From the NCBI GenBank assembly GCA_009746045.1, contig RPFO01000392.1:1536464-1598463 (forward strand): DNA of 62,000 nt, in the 5' to 3' direction. The translations under genes were made by a program, and so were the position numbers. The notes under the pieces were generated by a model. It did no database searches. It was not told the origin of the DNA and worked only from the letters and a program-made list of their open reading frames with translations. Of this stretch, positions 1 through 11,091 are shown one piece after another (within the stretch, counting starts at the first letter, position 1; every line of letters begins with the position of its first letter). Origin of the DNA: Mesostigma viride. Taxonomy: Eukaryota > Streptophyta > Mesostigmatophyceae > Mesostigmatales > Mesostigmataceae.

Positions 1-1
1 G

Positions 2-3000
2 GCCCAGCGTGTCAAGGCGCACCTGCGGTACCCGCCCACGGGGAGCAGCAGCATCACCGCCGTGCTTACGGGTGGGTGGCTGGCAGACACCGTTGGTTCG
101 GCAAGGGGCTGTTGTTGGTAGTAAACGAGAGAGGTAGATGGCAGGAGCAGGAGGCGTGGGTCGACGAGGGTTGGTTGGGGCGAGGAGGCAGGTGTGAGCA
201 AGTAAGCAGCTGGCGAATGGGCAGCTAGGCGGGCAGGCGGGCAGGTAGACGTGTCATGATTAAGCATGGCCAATCAGGGGACTTGCAACAGGTTGACAAC
301 TATAAGTCGATGGATGTAAAGGTGATGGTTAGTTCAGCCAATCATGCGCGGCATGATACACCTGCGCATCATCGTCCGCTTACGGCCAGGGCGCGCAACT
401 TCCATGGGACGACGCCACGTTCCATTCACCCTTGTTGCCATTGGCCTTGCGGGCAGCATTTTGTTTTGGTCATTTGCCTCTTTCATTTTCTCTTGCCCTG
501 GTCAGCCTCTGTGCCGTCACATTCATGGCACTTGGGTTTTATTTGGAAAAACTCATGGATGTGTGGATGTATGTGCTGGGTTGCATCATGCGAGGATCAT
601 CCCTGCGGTGAATGTCTGGTGCTTGTATCGTCCCCTGCACGCGCGCAGATATTGAGGGCTCGACCGGGCTGTGGGAGTGGGATTCAAACGTAATGAACCA
701 GAGCCTTCAAATCCATCACAAAGTACGTCCTGGCATGCTGGGCACTCCACGCTGTGCTTGATGGCATCGGGTGCTAGGTTCTGCCAGTTATGGCTGCCAG
801 CTGCCAGCTATGCTAATGACTGATCAAGTGTGTGCTACAGCAGAAATTTTTTTTCCATGCCTCTTGTCTTTTTTCCAGCGAGCATCGCTCTGGACCAGGC
901 ATGAGCGTGTGCTTGCATGCATGCAGTTATCAGCGATGCTATCTGACAGAGCGGGCATGGAACATGTTTTGTGATCAAGATTTTGTTTTGAGATCTCTCT
1001 GTCATTGTTATGGGGATGTCATTGTTACTCTTTGGGGTCAGCTCTCGAGTGACCAACAAGTATATCTATAGTAGCGTATATCTCTCAAGTATGAGTAGCG
1101 TACATCTCAAGTAGCTAATCATGGGATCTTTTGTTTTCTGCGTCACGAGTCTCGTCTTGAGCCCAGGTGCTGCGCACGCTGCTCCCTAAATTCCACGGCT
1201 ACGAGAGCAACACCGAGGGCGACTCGTTCGAGATCGTCTTCCACAATGCCTGCGACGCGCTCGGCTGGGCCATGGCCGTGCAGATGGCGCTGCTCTACCC
1301 AGAGCAGCTGCTTGCTGGCACTCGGCCGGCAGCAGAAGCACAGGCGTACGCGTGGCCCGCGGCGTTGTTCTCGCAGCCCAACGCGGCCGAGGTGCTGGTC
1401 AACGGCACAGCCATATACAGGGGGCTGCGCGTGCGCATGGGTATCCACACGGGCGTGCCGGCCTCGTCCTATGTGCACACCAATGGCAGGTGGGTACCAC
1501 GCATCGCGCGTCCTGTGATCGCTCGCCTACCTCCGCTCACTAAACGCCCACGAGCTGAACAAAGGCGCTTACATCCTTTGTTTTTCCAGGCCCCCCAGAA
1601 CAGTTAATACAAACCCTAAACAGCTTCGACATTTCTGTATACAGTCGCCCTGGACGGAATCACCCTTGCTTTGGACAGGGTTTTTGGATGGAAGAACACA
1701 TTGCCTCACTAGTGATTGAGATGAAATTTGTTTTCGTAATCTGTCCCCGCGTGTGTTGTTTGGTTTGTACTGCCATGGCTTGTAATCCAAACACGCTGAA
1801 GTGATGTATAGGCTATCCCACACAGATCAGCATGTGCCAGTCTGAAGCCGAACCTAGATTTTGCGTCCGTGCTGTGCCTCGTCTTGCGCTTCCAGCTCCT
1901 TTCATCGCGTTGCTGATGCGTCGATGCCACCATGGGCACCATGCCCACACCTTCTCCCCCCCCCCCATCACACATGTTGCCGCTACTCACACCCCGTGCG
2001 CAGGCGTTGCTACAAAGGCATGGTGATGGACATTGCCAAGGCCATCTCCGACGCGCCCTCAGTGGGTGGCCAGGTGCTCATGTCCATGGACGCGTGGCAG
2101 TCGCTGGGTGTGCAGCAGCCATCTAGCACGGCGCTGCAAGTGTTCAACCTGGGGGACCACGTGCTGTGCCCGCACCTCCCCCCTGTCCAGCTCATGCAGG
2201 TCCTGCCCGCGCCGCTTGGCCGCCGCGTGCCGTTCCGCCCGCTCAAGACCAGCCAGGCGCTCTCGCCCTCCTTCTTTGAGGCGCCCGGGTGCCAGGATTA
2301 CGGGAGCGGGATGCTTCCCACGGAGGCCGTCACTCTCATGTTCATCTTTGTGGGCGGCGCCAAGGTGCTGCGCGACAACCCCGGGTACATTTTCTCCAAG
2401 CAGCTCGCCGTCGACTTTGTGCGCCAGCTGCTGGGTGAGTTCCACGGCTACGAGTGCGAGGAGAAGGAGGGCAACTTCCTGCTGGCGTTCCACACGCCGG
2501 TGCAAGCGGTGGTCTTCTCGGCGCGCCTGCAGGAAGGGCTGATGGACCTGCCCTGGCCGGACGAGCTATTGTCGGAGGAGGTGGCGTCGGAGGTGATCCA
2601 GACAATCGTGCCAGGCGCGCAGGGCTCGCAGCGTCGCGGCATCATCGACGGGGCTGGCCGCAGGGACTTAAACCCCAAGAAGGACCTGACCGTGTTTCGG
2701 TTAGTGGCTGGCACGAGGCTCTCTGTGGTCATTATCTGTACAGTGATGCTTGTGTTGGACCCTTTTGACGGCGGGTTTCCCTCGGTGACGATGCCGGCTT
2801 TAATGGTCGGTATCCTGTTCATTTCTGGGGGCTCAGCTGCTGAAGTGGGCATCGTGCATGTTTTTGCAGCTGACGCGGCATCTATGGTGAGCAGTGTTTT
2901 GCCTGTCTGCGTGCTGCTGCCCGTCCTTGATGCCTTCATTTTCGAGAGCCCTGTGCAGGGGGTGGTTGCACAGGCACGGTGCACCTTACTCCGCGGAAAC

Positions 3001-4627
3001 GAGCACGGAAAAGGGTGTCCTGCTCCTTTCCTACCGTTGCCATGGCATGAGCATGACTTGGGTTTGCCAGGGCCAGCGTGTGCAGTAGCAAGCCTTACAC
3101 GGGTTCCATGCTCCGCCTTAACCTCTGGCTCACTACCTCCAGGCAAACAGCGTGGATGTGCATGGGCATTTACTGCCATGCTGTTTACAAAAGTGGCTGA
3201 ATGCCATGGCACCCAGTTCTGACACGGCCGTGACGCATGCTGCAAATGTTGTGGGTGCACTTTCGCCAAACCGGACCTCCTTCCCCACCGCACCCTTCTC
3301 CCTTCGAACTACCCGGTTCTGCGCCCCTGCAGCGGCCTGCGCATGCAGGTGGGCATGTACATGGGCGTGCCCACCGACGTCTCACCGCACGCGACCACAG
3401 GGCGCGCGGCCTACTACGGCCCCGTCATCAACCGCACGGCGCGCGTGGCCGCGATGGCGGCAAGTGGGCAAACCCTGTGCAATGCGGAGCTGCACCAGGA
3501 GGTGGTGGGCAAGGAGGGCACGGCCGGGCTGGTGTTTGTTGACTTGGGGGAATTCCCGGTCAAGGTGAGTGACGCGCATGCGCGGTACATATGGGCAGCT
3601 GCGTGGATGGGAACTGTGCCGGCTGCATGAGATGGTATGTAATGGCAGGCAGGCTCTTGATGTTTGTAAATGTGTCCGCGCACAACGGGTGTCTGTGTAG
3701 CTCACAGGATGAGCCCTTGGCTTGCACGTCCAGGGCTTGGGTGTCAGGGGTTGTTTGTCCCAGGGGCACGTCTGGCAGCTTCCTGGAACAGCCAATAATG
3801 TCTGCCGCATCATCTCATGCTCTAAGAGGACAGCTGTATTCATCGCCAGCACTGTTGCTGGCACGCCCACCCTATCTCCTCGTGGATGACCCCAATGGCT
3901 GCACCCTGCTGACCACGCTACCCACCCTCCCTCGCCCCCTCATCGTCCCATCTGCAACCACCAACAGGGCCTCAAGATGCCGATGCACATCATACAGGTG
4001 TCCAGCCCCCGCACCGCCACCCGCCTGTTCCCCCGCACACGCGGTGTCTGGAAGTCCGGCTCCAAGCCCAGTCTGCTTAGCTCTGAATCGCGCCGCGTCA
4101 ACCGCGAGTCGATGGACCAGCCACCCTCCCCCACTGCGGCCGACGACATGCTCCGCCTGCGCATGGGCTGCGATGTGGGCTCCGCCCGCGCGTCCCCCAG
4201 CGTGCTGGAGCATGTGTTGCCGGGCCACGGGGAGAGCCTCGTCTCTCGCATCGCGTCGCCGCGGCGTATCTCGGACCAGAGCAGCGGGCGCCGGCGGTCG
4301 CGCCAGAACAGCTTTTCGACGTCGCCGCACGCGACAGCCAAGGACAAGGAGCGCGACTTTGAGCACATCCTCACTGCACTGGCCAAGAAGGAGACGATGT
4401 ACCACGAGCTGCTGCGGATTATTGACGAGAAGGAAGCGCACATCGCCGAGCTGACGGCAGCGCTCGAGGCCAAGCTCGCCGAGCGCAAGGGGAGGGCCGG
4501 CAACGAGATGATGCACTTGGTGGTGGAGGAGGAGGGTGGCGAGCGTCAGGACTTCAGTATGCCGGCCCCCGGGCCTCCAGACCGGGTACAGCATCCTCCG
4601 CCGATAGGGTCGGACAACGCGGTTTAG
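2..4627 (+). CDS. Tandem class III adenylate/guanylate cyclase, 3' six exons
   Basis: Exons read as 2-71, 649-722, 1167-1489, 2004-2699, 3333-3564 and 3968-4627; all junctions are GT/AG and phases agree, giving about 684 residues to the stop. The gene is open at the left edge. The first cyclase domain starts with YPPTGSSSITAVLT, followed by DIEGSTGLWEW (first metal Asp) and NTEGDSF (second metal Asp), then YRGLRVRMGIHTGVP. The second domain (about 2320-3990) keeps FRGLRMQVGMYMGVP and YYGPVINRTAR, the Asn-x3-Arg transition-state pair, but its Asp positions read FIFVGGA and EKEGN. The C-terminus (about 4080-4627) is Ser/Arg-rich and ends in a likely coiled coil (ERDFEHILTALAKKET onward). Such proteins make cAMP or cGMP; nucleotide specificity cannot be settled here, although Glu four residues before the lost Asp is guanylate-cyclase-like. 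No signal or membrane segment lies within the window. Confidence 0.88.
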
Positions 4628-4895
4628 ACTAAGTGGCCGCGGTGAGCTGATGCGATGCTCGGTGGCGCTTGGTGGCTCTGGAGTTAACGGTGTGGAAAGG
4701 GGGCACCAGATCAAGCCAATGTATATCGGTAGGTAGTACTTAGTCCATTGTTTGACTATTGGCCTACTTCGAGCTTTCTTGGTAGGACGTCCAGCGGATA
4801 GCGATAGTAATGAGCACTGCTGGACTAATATGTAGGGTGTTGAATGATGAGGATGACATTAAGGACGACCTTCTCATTCCATCAGATTATATTAC
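4628..4895. other. Cyclase 3' flank, no further gene
   Basis: This is presumed 3' UTR and spacer downstream of the cyclase stop. I did not find the TGTAA polyadenylation motif typical of volvocine algae before the LINE end begins at about 4896. Nothing else is recognisable. Confidence 0.4.
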
Positions 4896-5278
4896 ATAAA
4901 GTTATATTATAACATGACTCCGTTGGGAGATCATATTGCACATATTCCCTTGCTGATGGGTGGGGGTGAGCGAAGCCGCGAAACCTAACTAAGCTAACTC
5001 TAATCTAATCTTAAAAAGTCCTAGCTACCAGCTGGACGTCAGCAAAGCGCCCCTTCCTCCTTGGGGGGGGGGGGGGCTTGCCCACAGGGGCTGGCGTGTG
5101 GGCCTGGACAATGGTCTGCCACCTCTTCGATCCTGTCCTGCATAGCAGTCCAAGCAAGAGAGAGGGAGGAAATGCGGTGTTCAAACTGGGCTGGGACCAC
5201 TAGGTCGGCCAGCAACTGATCTGCATAGTTGATGGCAGGTCTACTGGTCAACCCGTCTGGATTCCATCAGATGAGAAC
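4896..5278 (-). mobile_element. LINE 3' fragment, family B
   Basis: On the minus strand the last 70 codons of a LINE ORF2 (5251-5039; contains [20 protein letters not shown]) match the C-terminus of the plus-strand copy ending at 51725, including the Pro/Lys-rich tail after ADHCPGPHASP. The 3' UTR ends with hairpin CTCC-GTTG-GGAG (4918-4929) and an AT-rich tail. The copy is 5'-truncated and broken on its upstream side by the MITE at 5279. It is not functional. Confidence 0.8.
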
Positions 5279-5946
5279 CAGGGGGGGTGTCCAAAAACAA
5301 GAAAATTTACACGACGCTGGATTCGAGTAGATCTCGCGAAAACAAGCATGTTTGCCACTGGTCGCAACCCCAGGGGGTCTCTAGGTTAGAAGTTACAGAG
5401 CCTCAAAAACCGTTAACTTAAAGGGTAGGTAGGTAGGGTGCCGGGCCGATATGGGTTTTTTACAACAAAACACTTGGATTTCTGCTAGCTCCCTGTATGG
5501 TCGGAATTTTGAAACGGTTTGACGGACAAACTGATAGCACTTGGCGAGCTGAACCCAAATCTGCAGTCAAAATTTTGGCAGGTACCATAGAGGGGGGGGG
5601 GTTGCCCGCAAGATGGTGCTGCCCCTAGGCACGGAAGTATGCTGCCATCTGCCACCACTACAAGGCTTCGGCTGTCCAGCGCCATGCCGTGCCAGTATCG
5701 CGTCGCGCCGGCCAATGACCCATAATTTAGAAAACCGGAATTTTCCCATACACCAATATGCTCAAACGGTAGAGCTCGCGGAGCTGATCATTTTGCTCCC
5801 TAGGTCGACCCCTATAGTACAACCCTTGGGACCTCAGGGTTTTGCTAGGTATAGCGCCTACGTGCTAGGTAGGTAGGGTCCAAGGGCCAACTTTTGGAAA
5901 ATTTCAGCGTATGTGTCTGATATTTTTGTTTCGGACACCCCCCCTG
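5279..5946. mobile_element. hAT-like MITE, 668 bp
   Basis: The ends are inverted: left CAGGGGGGGTGTCCAAAAAC, right (reverse complement) CAGGGGGGGTGTCCGAAAC. They are flanked by the direct repeat TGAGAAC at 5272-5278 and 5947-5953. There is no coding capacity. CAGGG...CCCTG termini are typical of hAT elements, which normally make 8-bp duplications; only 7 bp match here, so the superfamily is an inference. It lies just upstream of the family B LINE end. Confidence 0.75.
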
Positions 5947-5953
5947 TGAGAAC

Positions 5954-6648
5954 AGTAAATTATTGCCAGTGTTATAATTTGATTGCTGAGCTTCGCTCAT
6001 TTTATATATGACGCGTGGACGGGCTCAAAGGGGACCGACCTGCCGTAGGTAGCGTAAGACTAGCGCCTGTCACGAGGGTACTGCACCGGCCGGCCCTTTT
6101 TGTGCCGAGGCTGAGTGTGGTTCCGGAGTGCAGGCCTAGGTAGCTTCTAACGTACGTCACTAGACCTTGTTACCTGCGCCAGCCGCCAGGCGTGGCGCAA
6201 CTGTGATTGGCAGTCAGTACACCTTGTACCTGCGCCAGCCGGCAGGCCTGCGTGGCGCAATGTGAATGATAGTCAGTACTTAGAGTGGTGTAGGGGACGT
6301 AGGGAGGCCTCTTTTCAGCATGGGCGGAAAGAAAATCGGCACCAAGGTTGGCGACAGCCTTGGTGGCCAGGAAGGAGGTGTGGGGGCAACACCTTGTGTT
6401 CGAGTATGCTGGGCCCCCAGCATGGTGCTACAATAACCAACTTGATAATGATGTGCACTGAGTTTGAAGGTGTGGTATAGGCTGTCCGTATAAAGCCTAG
6501 CACACAAAAATGTAAAATAAATGTTTCTCTTGGTGGGAAGGAACTCCAATGGACCAAAAACAAGAAATGTATATAATGGTTTAAGACATTTAAATAATAA
6601 TATGTTTTATTTCCTCATTCTGATCAAACCGTCTGTGCACTGCCCTGG
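5954..6648. repeat. Intergenic stretch with a ~57-bp direct duplication
   Basis: There is no gene. Bases 6164-6220 and 6221-6280 are two diverged copies of one unit; both contain ACCTGCGCCAGCCG, GTGGCGCAA and AGTCAGTAC. The rest is unrecognised. Confidence 0.6.
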
Positions 6649-7090
6649 GCGGATACCTCGGCAAAACCCAGTTCTATCAGATTCCGTCCCGGTCGCAGCA
6701 CAGTACAGGTGCTCTTTGCTACTCGCCGCCTCGTGGAGGGAATGCAACGCCTCTGGCCTGGTGACTCCCCTTTGCACCTCGTGCTGGTGGACTTCATCAA
6801 GGCCTTCACTTCGGTTTTCTGGTCGGTGCTGCATGTGGCACATTCTTGCTCTGTTCCGGATTCCCGCGCCCCTCATTGCGGTCATTTTTGCAGGCAAACT
6901 GTATGAAGGGTCCACCACCTCGGTGCGTGCACTTCGTACAGGTCCACGCCACCACGCCCTCTCCAAAAGGGTGCATGGCAGGGCTGCGTGCTCTCGCCAT
7001 ACCTGTTCATTATTGTTGTTGACTTGTCTGCGTATAATGATCATATACAGGCGCACAAGCGGTTTGCTCACGTGGCCAGCGCGTAGGGAA
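6649..7090 (+). pseudogene. LINE reverse-transcriptase fragment
   Basis: Pieces in shifting frames show RT fingers and palm. One frame reads FATRRLVEGMQRLWPGDSP and LVDFIKAFTSVFWSVL (the A-box region of non-LTR RTs, normally with D in place of T). A shift then gives YEGSTTSVRA and a broken copy of the GVxQGCxLSPxLF motif near 6970-7010. The YxDD box is absent. Multiple indels show that it is dead. It could belong to the same LINE lineage as the 3' ends nearby. Confidence 0.72.
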
Positions 7091-7149
7091 CCCGCGGTGT
7101 TGGTCACCAACCGGCGTTGGCACCGTGCATGGCCAGGGCTGACCCGCTA

Positions 7150-7501
7150 GCAAGGAATCATCGATCTACATCATGATATTTTCTTTTGTGTGCCATAAAA
7201 ATATTTTAATAATGTTTTCTTTTTGATTCCTGCCAGAAAAGGAAAAGCTAAAAAAAAAACTAAAACTTTTTAGTAAAGAATTTATAAAAAGAGAATTCCG
7301 TCAAGAAAAATATTTTTATGGAATTATTTGGATCCACTTTAGTAAAGCTTAATTTGTTTAGTTTTTATAAAAATTTGAAAACCGGTCTTAAATAGTGGAA
7401 AGGAAAAAGCATTATTGATACGGCAAAAACAAACATAAAAAGATCATTAAATATTGTTTATAAACCGCCTCGACTTTCTTACTGTCTGGAATGCGAAAAC
7501 G

Positions 7502-7532
<31 letters not shown>

Positions 7533-7595
7533 TATCATATAGAAAAAATTGATGAAAATTTTAATACTTCTTTTTGGATAAATATCATGCTAGCG
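7150..7595. other. Very AT-rich island with A-tract
   Basis: This stretch of about 400 bases is visibly far lower in GC than its surroundings and ends in an uninterrupted run of about 30 A at 7502-7530. No ORF above 60 codons is present. It does not resemble the host exons or the LINE ends. An organelle-derived insert is one possibility; I cannot identify a plastid or mitochondrial gene in it. Confidence 0.45.
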
Positions 7596-7742
7596 GATGT
7601 GGCATGCCTGTGCCATGAGGGAAGGGGGGGCCTCTGCCCCCCTACCGGCCGTTGTGCACACTAGCTCAGGGATTAATAGCACTGAGGTGCTCTGTACGGA
7701 CTCCCCAATTACAGGAGCACGTGTTAATTAATTTAGTAATGC
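7596..7742 (+). mobile_element. LINE 3' end, family A
   Basis: It matches 32560-32686 (+) and the reverse complement of 13520-13660. The shared order is CATGAGGGAAGGGGGGG, GTGCACAC, CAGGGATT, AGCAC, GGTGCTC, a CTCC...GGAG hairpin (7701-7717), GTG and a TTAATTAATT tail. Only the 3' UTR survives. Confidence 0.75.
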
Positions 7743-7802
7743 TAGCGGAAATTATTTAAGCCGACGACACCATTCTCCTCGAGGGGACAGGGCACGTAAG
7801 TA

Positions 7803-7895
7803 ATTATCTAAGTACTTAATTGCGTGTCATGCGCATATGCAGGCATGCCACGGAGTACTATGCTAATCTTAGTAGAAAAATAATTACACAAAAGT
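7803..7895 (-). mobile_element. SINE-like element copy, partial
   Basis: The reverse complement shares about 85 bp with the 155-bp insert at 31007-31161: ACTTTTGTGTAATTATTTTT, GATTAGCATAGTAC, GTGGCATGCC and GCGCATGACACGCAA, ending in ACTT-type repeats. The 5' part differs. It is non-coding. Confidence 0.6.
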
Positions 7896-7924
7896 TTAAA
7901 CATGAACAGACAAACTAAAGTACT

Positions 7925-8165
7925 TACATGTCAAGGAGACAACCAGCGCAGGCCAGAAATCGGGAGAATCCAGACCCGACGGTAGCTCAAGCCTGCATGC
8001 CGTTATCTTGTCCGCGTTTTCGAGTCGGTCAGGATGATGAATATGAATGGAGATGGAAATGTGTAGCCTTGTGCGCATTGAAATTATGTCTTGCTTACGT
8101 GTAGAGCGACTAGATGACCTAGACGGTGGGGCAGCTTGTTTGATCAGCTATAGGGCGTGTGTTTT
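7925..8165 (+). repeat. Dispersed repeat shared with 58116-58335
   Basis: The sequence from GGAGACAACCAG through CAGGCCAGAAATCGGGAGAA to GACTAGATGACCTAGACGG is present in the opposite orientation at 58335-58116, where it abuts a family C LINE end. It is probably part of a mobile element; no protein was recognised. Confidence 0.65.
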
Positions 8166-8689
8166 CGCGAGCCTAACTGGTCGGGAGTGTCTAGTGGTGA
8201 GCACCATTGCTGCGATCGCTCTCCCACCATTTACGAGGAAACACCCGCAAACACAATTGAATGGAAAACCACTGAAAAGGTCTAGCTAGTCAGTCATTAC
8301 GTTAGCCACGTACGTCATGTTTCCAAACGCCTAAGAACTGCACATGGTGGTAAGGCAAAAATCCGGAGGACAGCACTATCAAATAAGCGGCAGGCCACCA
8401 ATTAAAAGCCCGCGTACAAATACATCATCTGCATCATGCCCCAGGTGTTCTGCTGCCAGGTCAGGGGCGGGGACCTAATAATACTCAATTACATACAAGC
8501 TGCACAGACGCCCCTCACGGGCTATACGACCCCATATACGTGGACCCTCGATCACCGACGTTCTCGAGAACTGAGACGCTGGACGGCGCGGTCACCAACT
8601 GAGCCCTGAAAATACGTAGACTGTAGCTCTGCATGGCTGGTGGCTGCAGCTTCACCCCGTCCCGGCCCGGAAGGCGGCGGTGCCCGGCA
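8166..8689. other. Intergenic, nothing recognised
   Basis: There is no plausible gene on either strand, and no clear repeats beyond short AT-rich tracts. Confidence 0.4.
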
Positions 8690-9845
8690 CTATAATCAAG
8701 CATTGGTGGTCGCCTCCGCTCCCCCCCCCTCGGGGCTTGCCTCGCCATCAGCATCGCCTGAGCCCATTGAAGCGCAGTCGCCCTGAGGAGACGCCCTCTG
8801 CATGCCTAGCCGATCGAGCTGGAAATATGAAGTCGCCTTTGTTGAAATTACCTCAGCCGCATGGTGGTGGCAACAAGCCTCAAGCCGATGATTCCAGGCC
8901 GTTTCATACACGCCCTGTTTCACGGGACGCCGGCGGCACTGCCTTGATTCTTGCCCTGTGCCAGCAGTCGCCTCATGGCGCCAAGCGGCCGCCGGCAGTG
9001 ACCGGAGCCGGCCGGTGCGTACGCCCCAGAGCAGACTCAGGCCCCCGGCCGCCGCTTCTCTCGCCCAGCTCATGCAGCTCCTCGCCCTCTGCTCCCTCCT
9101 TGGGCGCAGTCTCCGTCGCCGAGATCTGGGCCCCTCACCCGGCCCACTGCACGGCATCTCCGAAATCACCTTTCGCTCCATCCTCGATCAAGGAGGCCTT
9201 CGAGCAGCATGCACGTCAGACTCCCCTCGCCGCAGCCGGATGTCAGTACGTGTGGCGGCCATGCATGCATGGGAGGCATGCTGACTGCCCATGCAGCCCC
9301 CCTCCTCTCCTCCACCACCATGCACTGCCACCTCCATGCAGCATGGCAGCTTCCCCTCCTCTCCTCCACCACCATGCACTGCATGCCACCTCCATGCATG
9401 CAAGCAATTAATTAAGCTCCTCGCCTCGATCCACCGCCACGTTCGACACCACCGACACCATGCACCGACACCACTGCCTAGCCACCCTCGACATTGCATG
9501 ACAAGCGCCTCAAGGACAACGTCATCGCCATTGAGTCACCTGCAAGACACCGCACTGGGCCTCACTGCCTGATGAGGCGGTGCATGATCGAAAGACCTTG
9601 CCGCCAGGCTAGCCCCGGCCTGCCATGGCCCAGCCGGCGAGGCACCCGTCCCACCCATGGATCTGGGCTGCCAGCCATGCCATGATGAACCAGTGACATG
9701 CACCACCACCATGCATGCCACCTCCGCCAATATGATCGCCGCCCAGCTCAAGCAGCAGACGCTTGACCTCCGTGAGGAGGCCGAGCTCGACAAGCGCAGC
9801 CGCAACGTCATCGTCAAGCACTTCGACCAGCTGCGCTGAGGTGTG
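8690..9845 (+). pseudogene. Degenerate ORF1 of an ORF1-only element, copy 1
   Basis: Interrupted plus-strand frames match the ORF1 proteins encoded at 29698-13933 and 31967-30486. The N-terminal part reads GLASPSASPEPIEAQSP (compare PSASPDPKRARS). The region just before the nucleic-acid-binding core reads REEAELDKRSRNVIVKHFDQ (compare NVIVKHLAQ). There are many stops and shifts. CATG/GCATGC-rich stretches at 9260-9420 suggest heavy C-to-T decay or local repetition. It is non-functional. Confidence 0.62.
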
Positions 9846-10039
9846 AAAACTCCGCGTCCCTTGCCAAAGGCATTTGAGAACGAAATCCTTGGCCGCATGG
9901 GCCTCATTAGTCATTGGTTGGTGAGCTCAATTAGCTGGAGGCTATCCGCCTTCCCCGCTCGCGAGGCATTGTTGAAGGCTGGACCGGCGCCCCCGGCCGC
10001 TGCTCCTCACCTAGCTTTGAGTCACATGGCGGATCGAGA

Positions 10040-10770
10040 AGCAGCCTGCTGTTAATCAGTCTCAAGTGTCGCAAGCGGCTCGTGGGGACCTCGTACACGC
10101 TGTCAACGATGACTTGATCCCCTGGCACAGCAACAATGGCGACGGGAGCTATGGCCTACCTACCTCCAGCTCGTGCTCAATTAGACCAAGAAGCTTGAAG
10201 TCATCACCGGGGCCACTTAGAGTGTCACCGAGGCCCTGGCCACACAGCTAGGTCCCATGCAAAGATAGCGGAGCAGACCCGGGCCATGCCATCGCATCCC
10301 ATGCAGCCACCCCGGTGCAGGATGCTGGCGACCTCCCGCCGCTCTCCTATGCGGACCTGCTGCGCGGTCTGACAGCGACCGCCTCAACCACCGACGCCAT
10401 CGGCCACGTACGAAGCTCCCGAGGAGCTGCATGGAGGACCACTGCCAGGCCAACCAACGGGAGACCACCGACCACGCTCGCCGCGAGTGCATGCCGAGTG
10501 GTGCTGCGTCGTTTCCCCCAGAATAAAGCCAGGTGAGACGTCGACCTCCCTTGCCGACGAGCTCAAGGACCAGCCCCTTACCCTCATGGGCCTGGTTGGT
10601 CAGGTAGAACTGCGTGGGTGCCACCGCCTTCCGGCCACTCATGGGACAAGGCAGCTCCCCAACCAGTCCTGCTCACCTTCCCCGCGGCACCGACCGCGCC
10701 GCGTCGTACCGCAGCCGGCGAGCAAGGGCGCCGTCCAATGCCTCCAAAGTGAAGGGGTGGACGACGTCGT
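10040..10770 (+). pseudogene. Degenerate ORF1 of an ORF1-only element, copy 2
   Basis: Broken frames carry QDAGDLPPLSYADLLRG and TATASTTDAIG, nearly identical to DAGDLPLSYADLLRT and TATASTTDAIA at 14500-14440 (-). The remnant of CRVVLRRFPQ...GETSTSLADE (10495-10565) and of the ELRGCHRLP segment (10605-10630) follows. Stops and indels throughout make it a pseudogene. It could be the 3' half of the same insertion as copy 1 or a separate copy. Confidence 0.7.
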
Positions 10771-10869
10771 TGGTGGCTGCCACTGAAGCCGCAGCCCTGC
10801 TTCAAGGCGGGGAAGCTTGGTAGTCCGCGGCCGATATCGAGGAGGGGGGCGCACTGGGCGGCGGGGGGG

Positions 10870-10910
10870 GTCCGGCAACTTGCCGGACCGGCTCGGTGTG
10901 ACACCGAGCC
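10870..10910. other. Two adjacent perfect hairpins
   Basis: GTCCGGCA-ACT-TGCCGGAC occupies 10870-10888 (8-bp stem). GGCTCGGTGT-G-ACACCGAGCC occupies 10890-10910 (10-bp stem). They lie 1 base apart downstream of the ORF1 remnant. They would form strong structures as DNA or RNA; the role is unknown. Confidence 0.75.
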
Positions 10911-11091
10911 TGGCGGCCGTCTCGGGGTGAAGCGGCGGGGGAGGGGCGCGAGCCCCACCTGTCAAGGAAACATTGTGGGCCAACCAGCGGTCAAGGTAAT
11001 TGACTGGCGCCGCACCGTCCCCCGTGTGCTCCACCGGGGTGCGCTGCCGCCGGCCGCCGAGCCGGTGACTCGAGGTGGTACCTACCATGTG

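Noticed and set aside
1861-3222. Single 453-codon ORF as an independent gene
   Set aside because: It reads through two introns; the splice sites at 2004, 2699 and 3333 give in-phase cyclase sequence on both sides.
6521-7150. 209-codon plus ORF as a gene
   Set aside because: Only its middle resembles RT and continues in other frames; it is a LINE relic.
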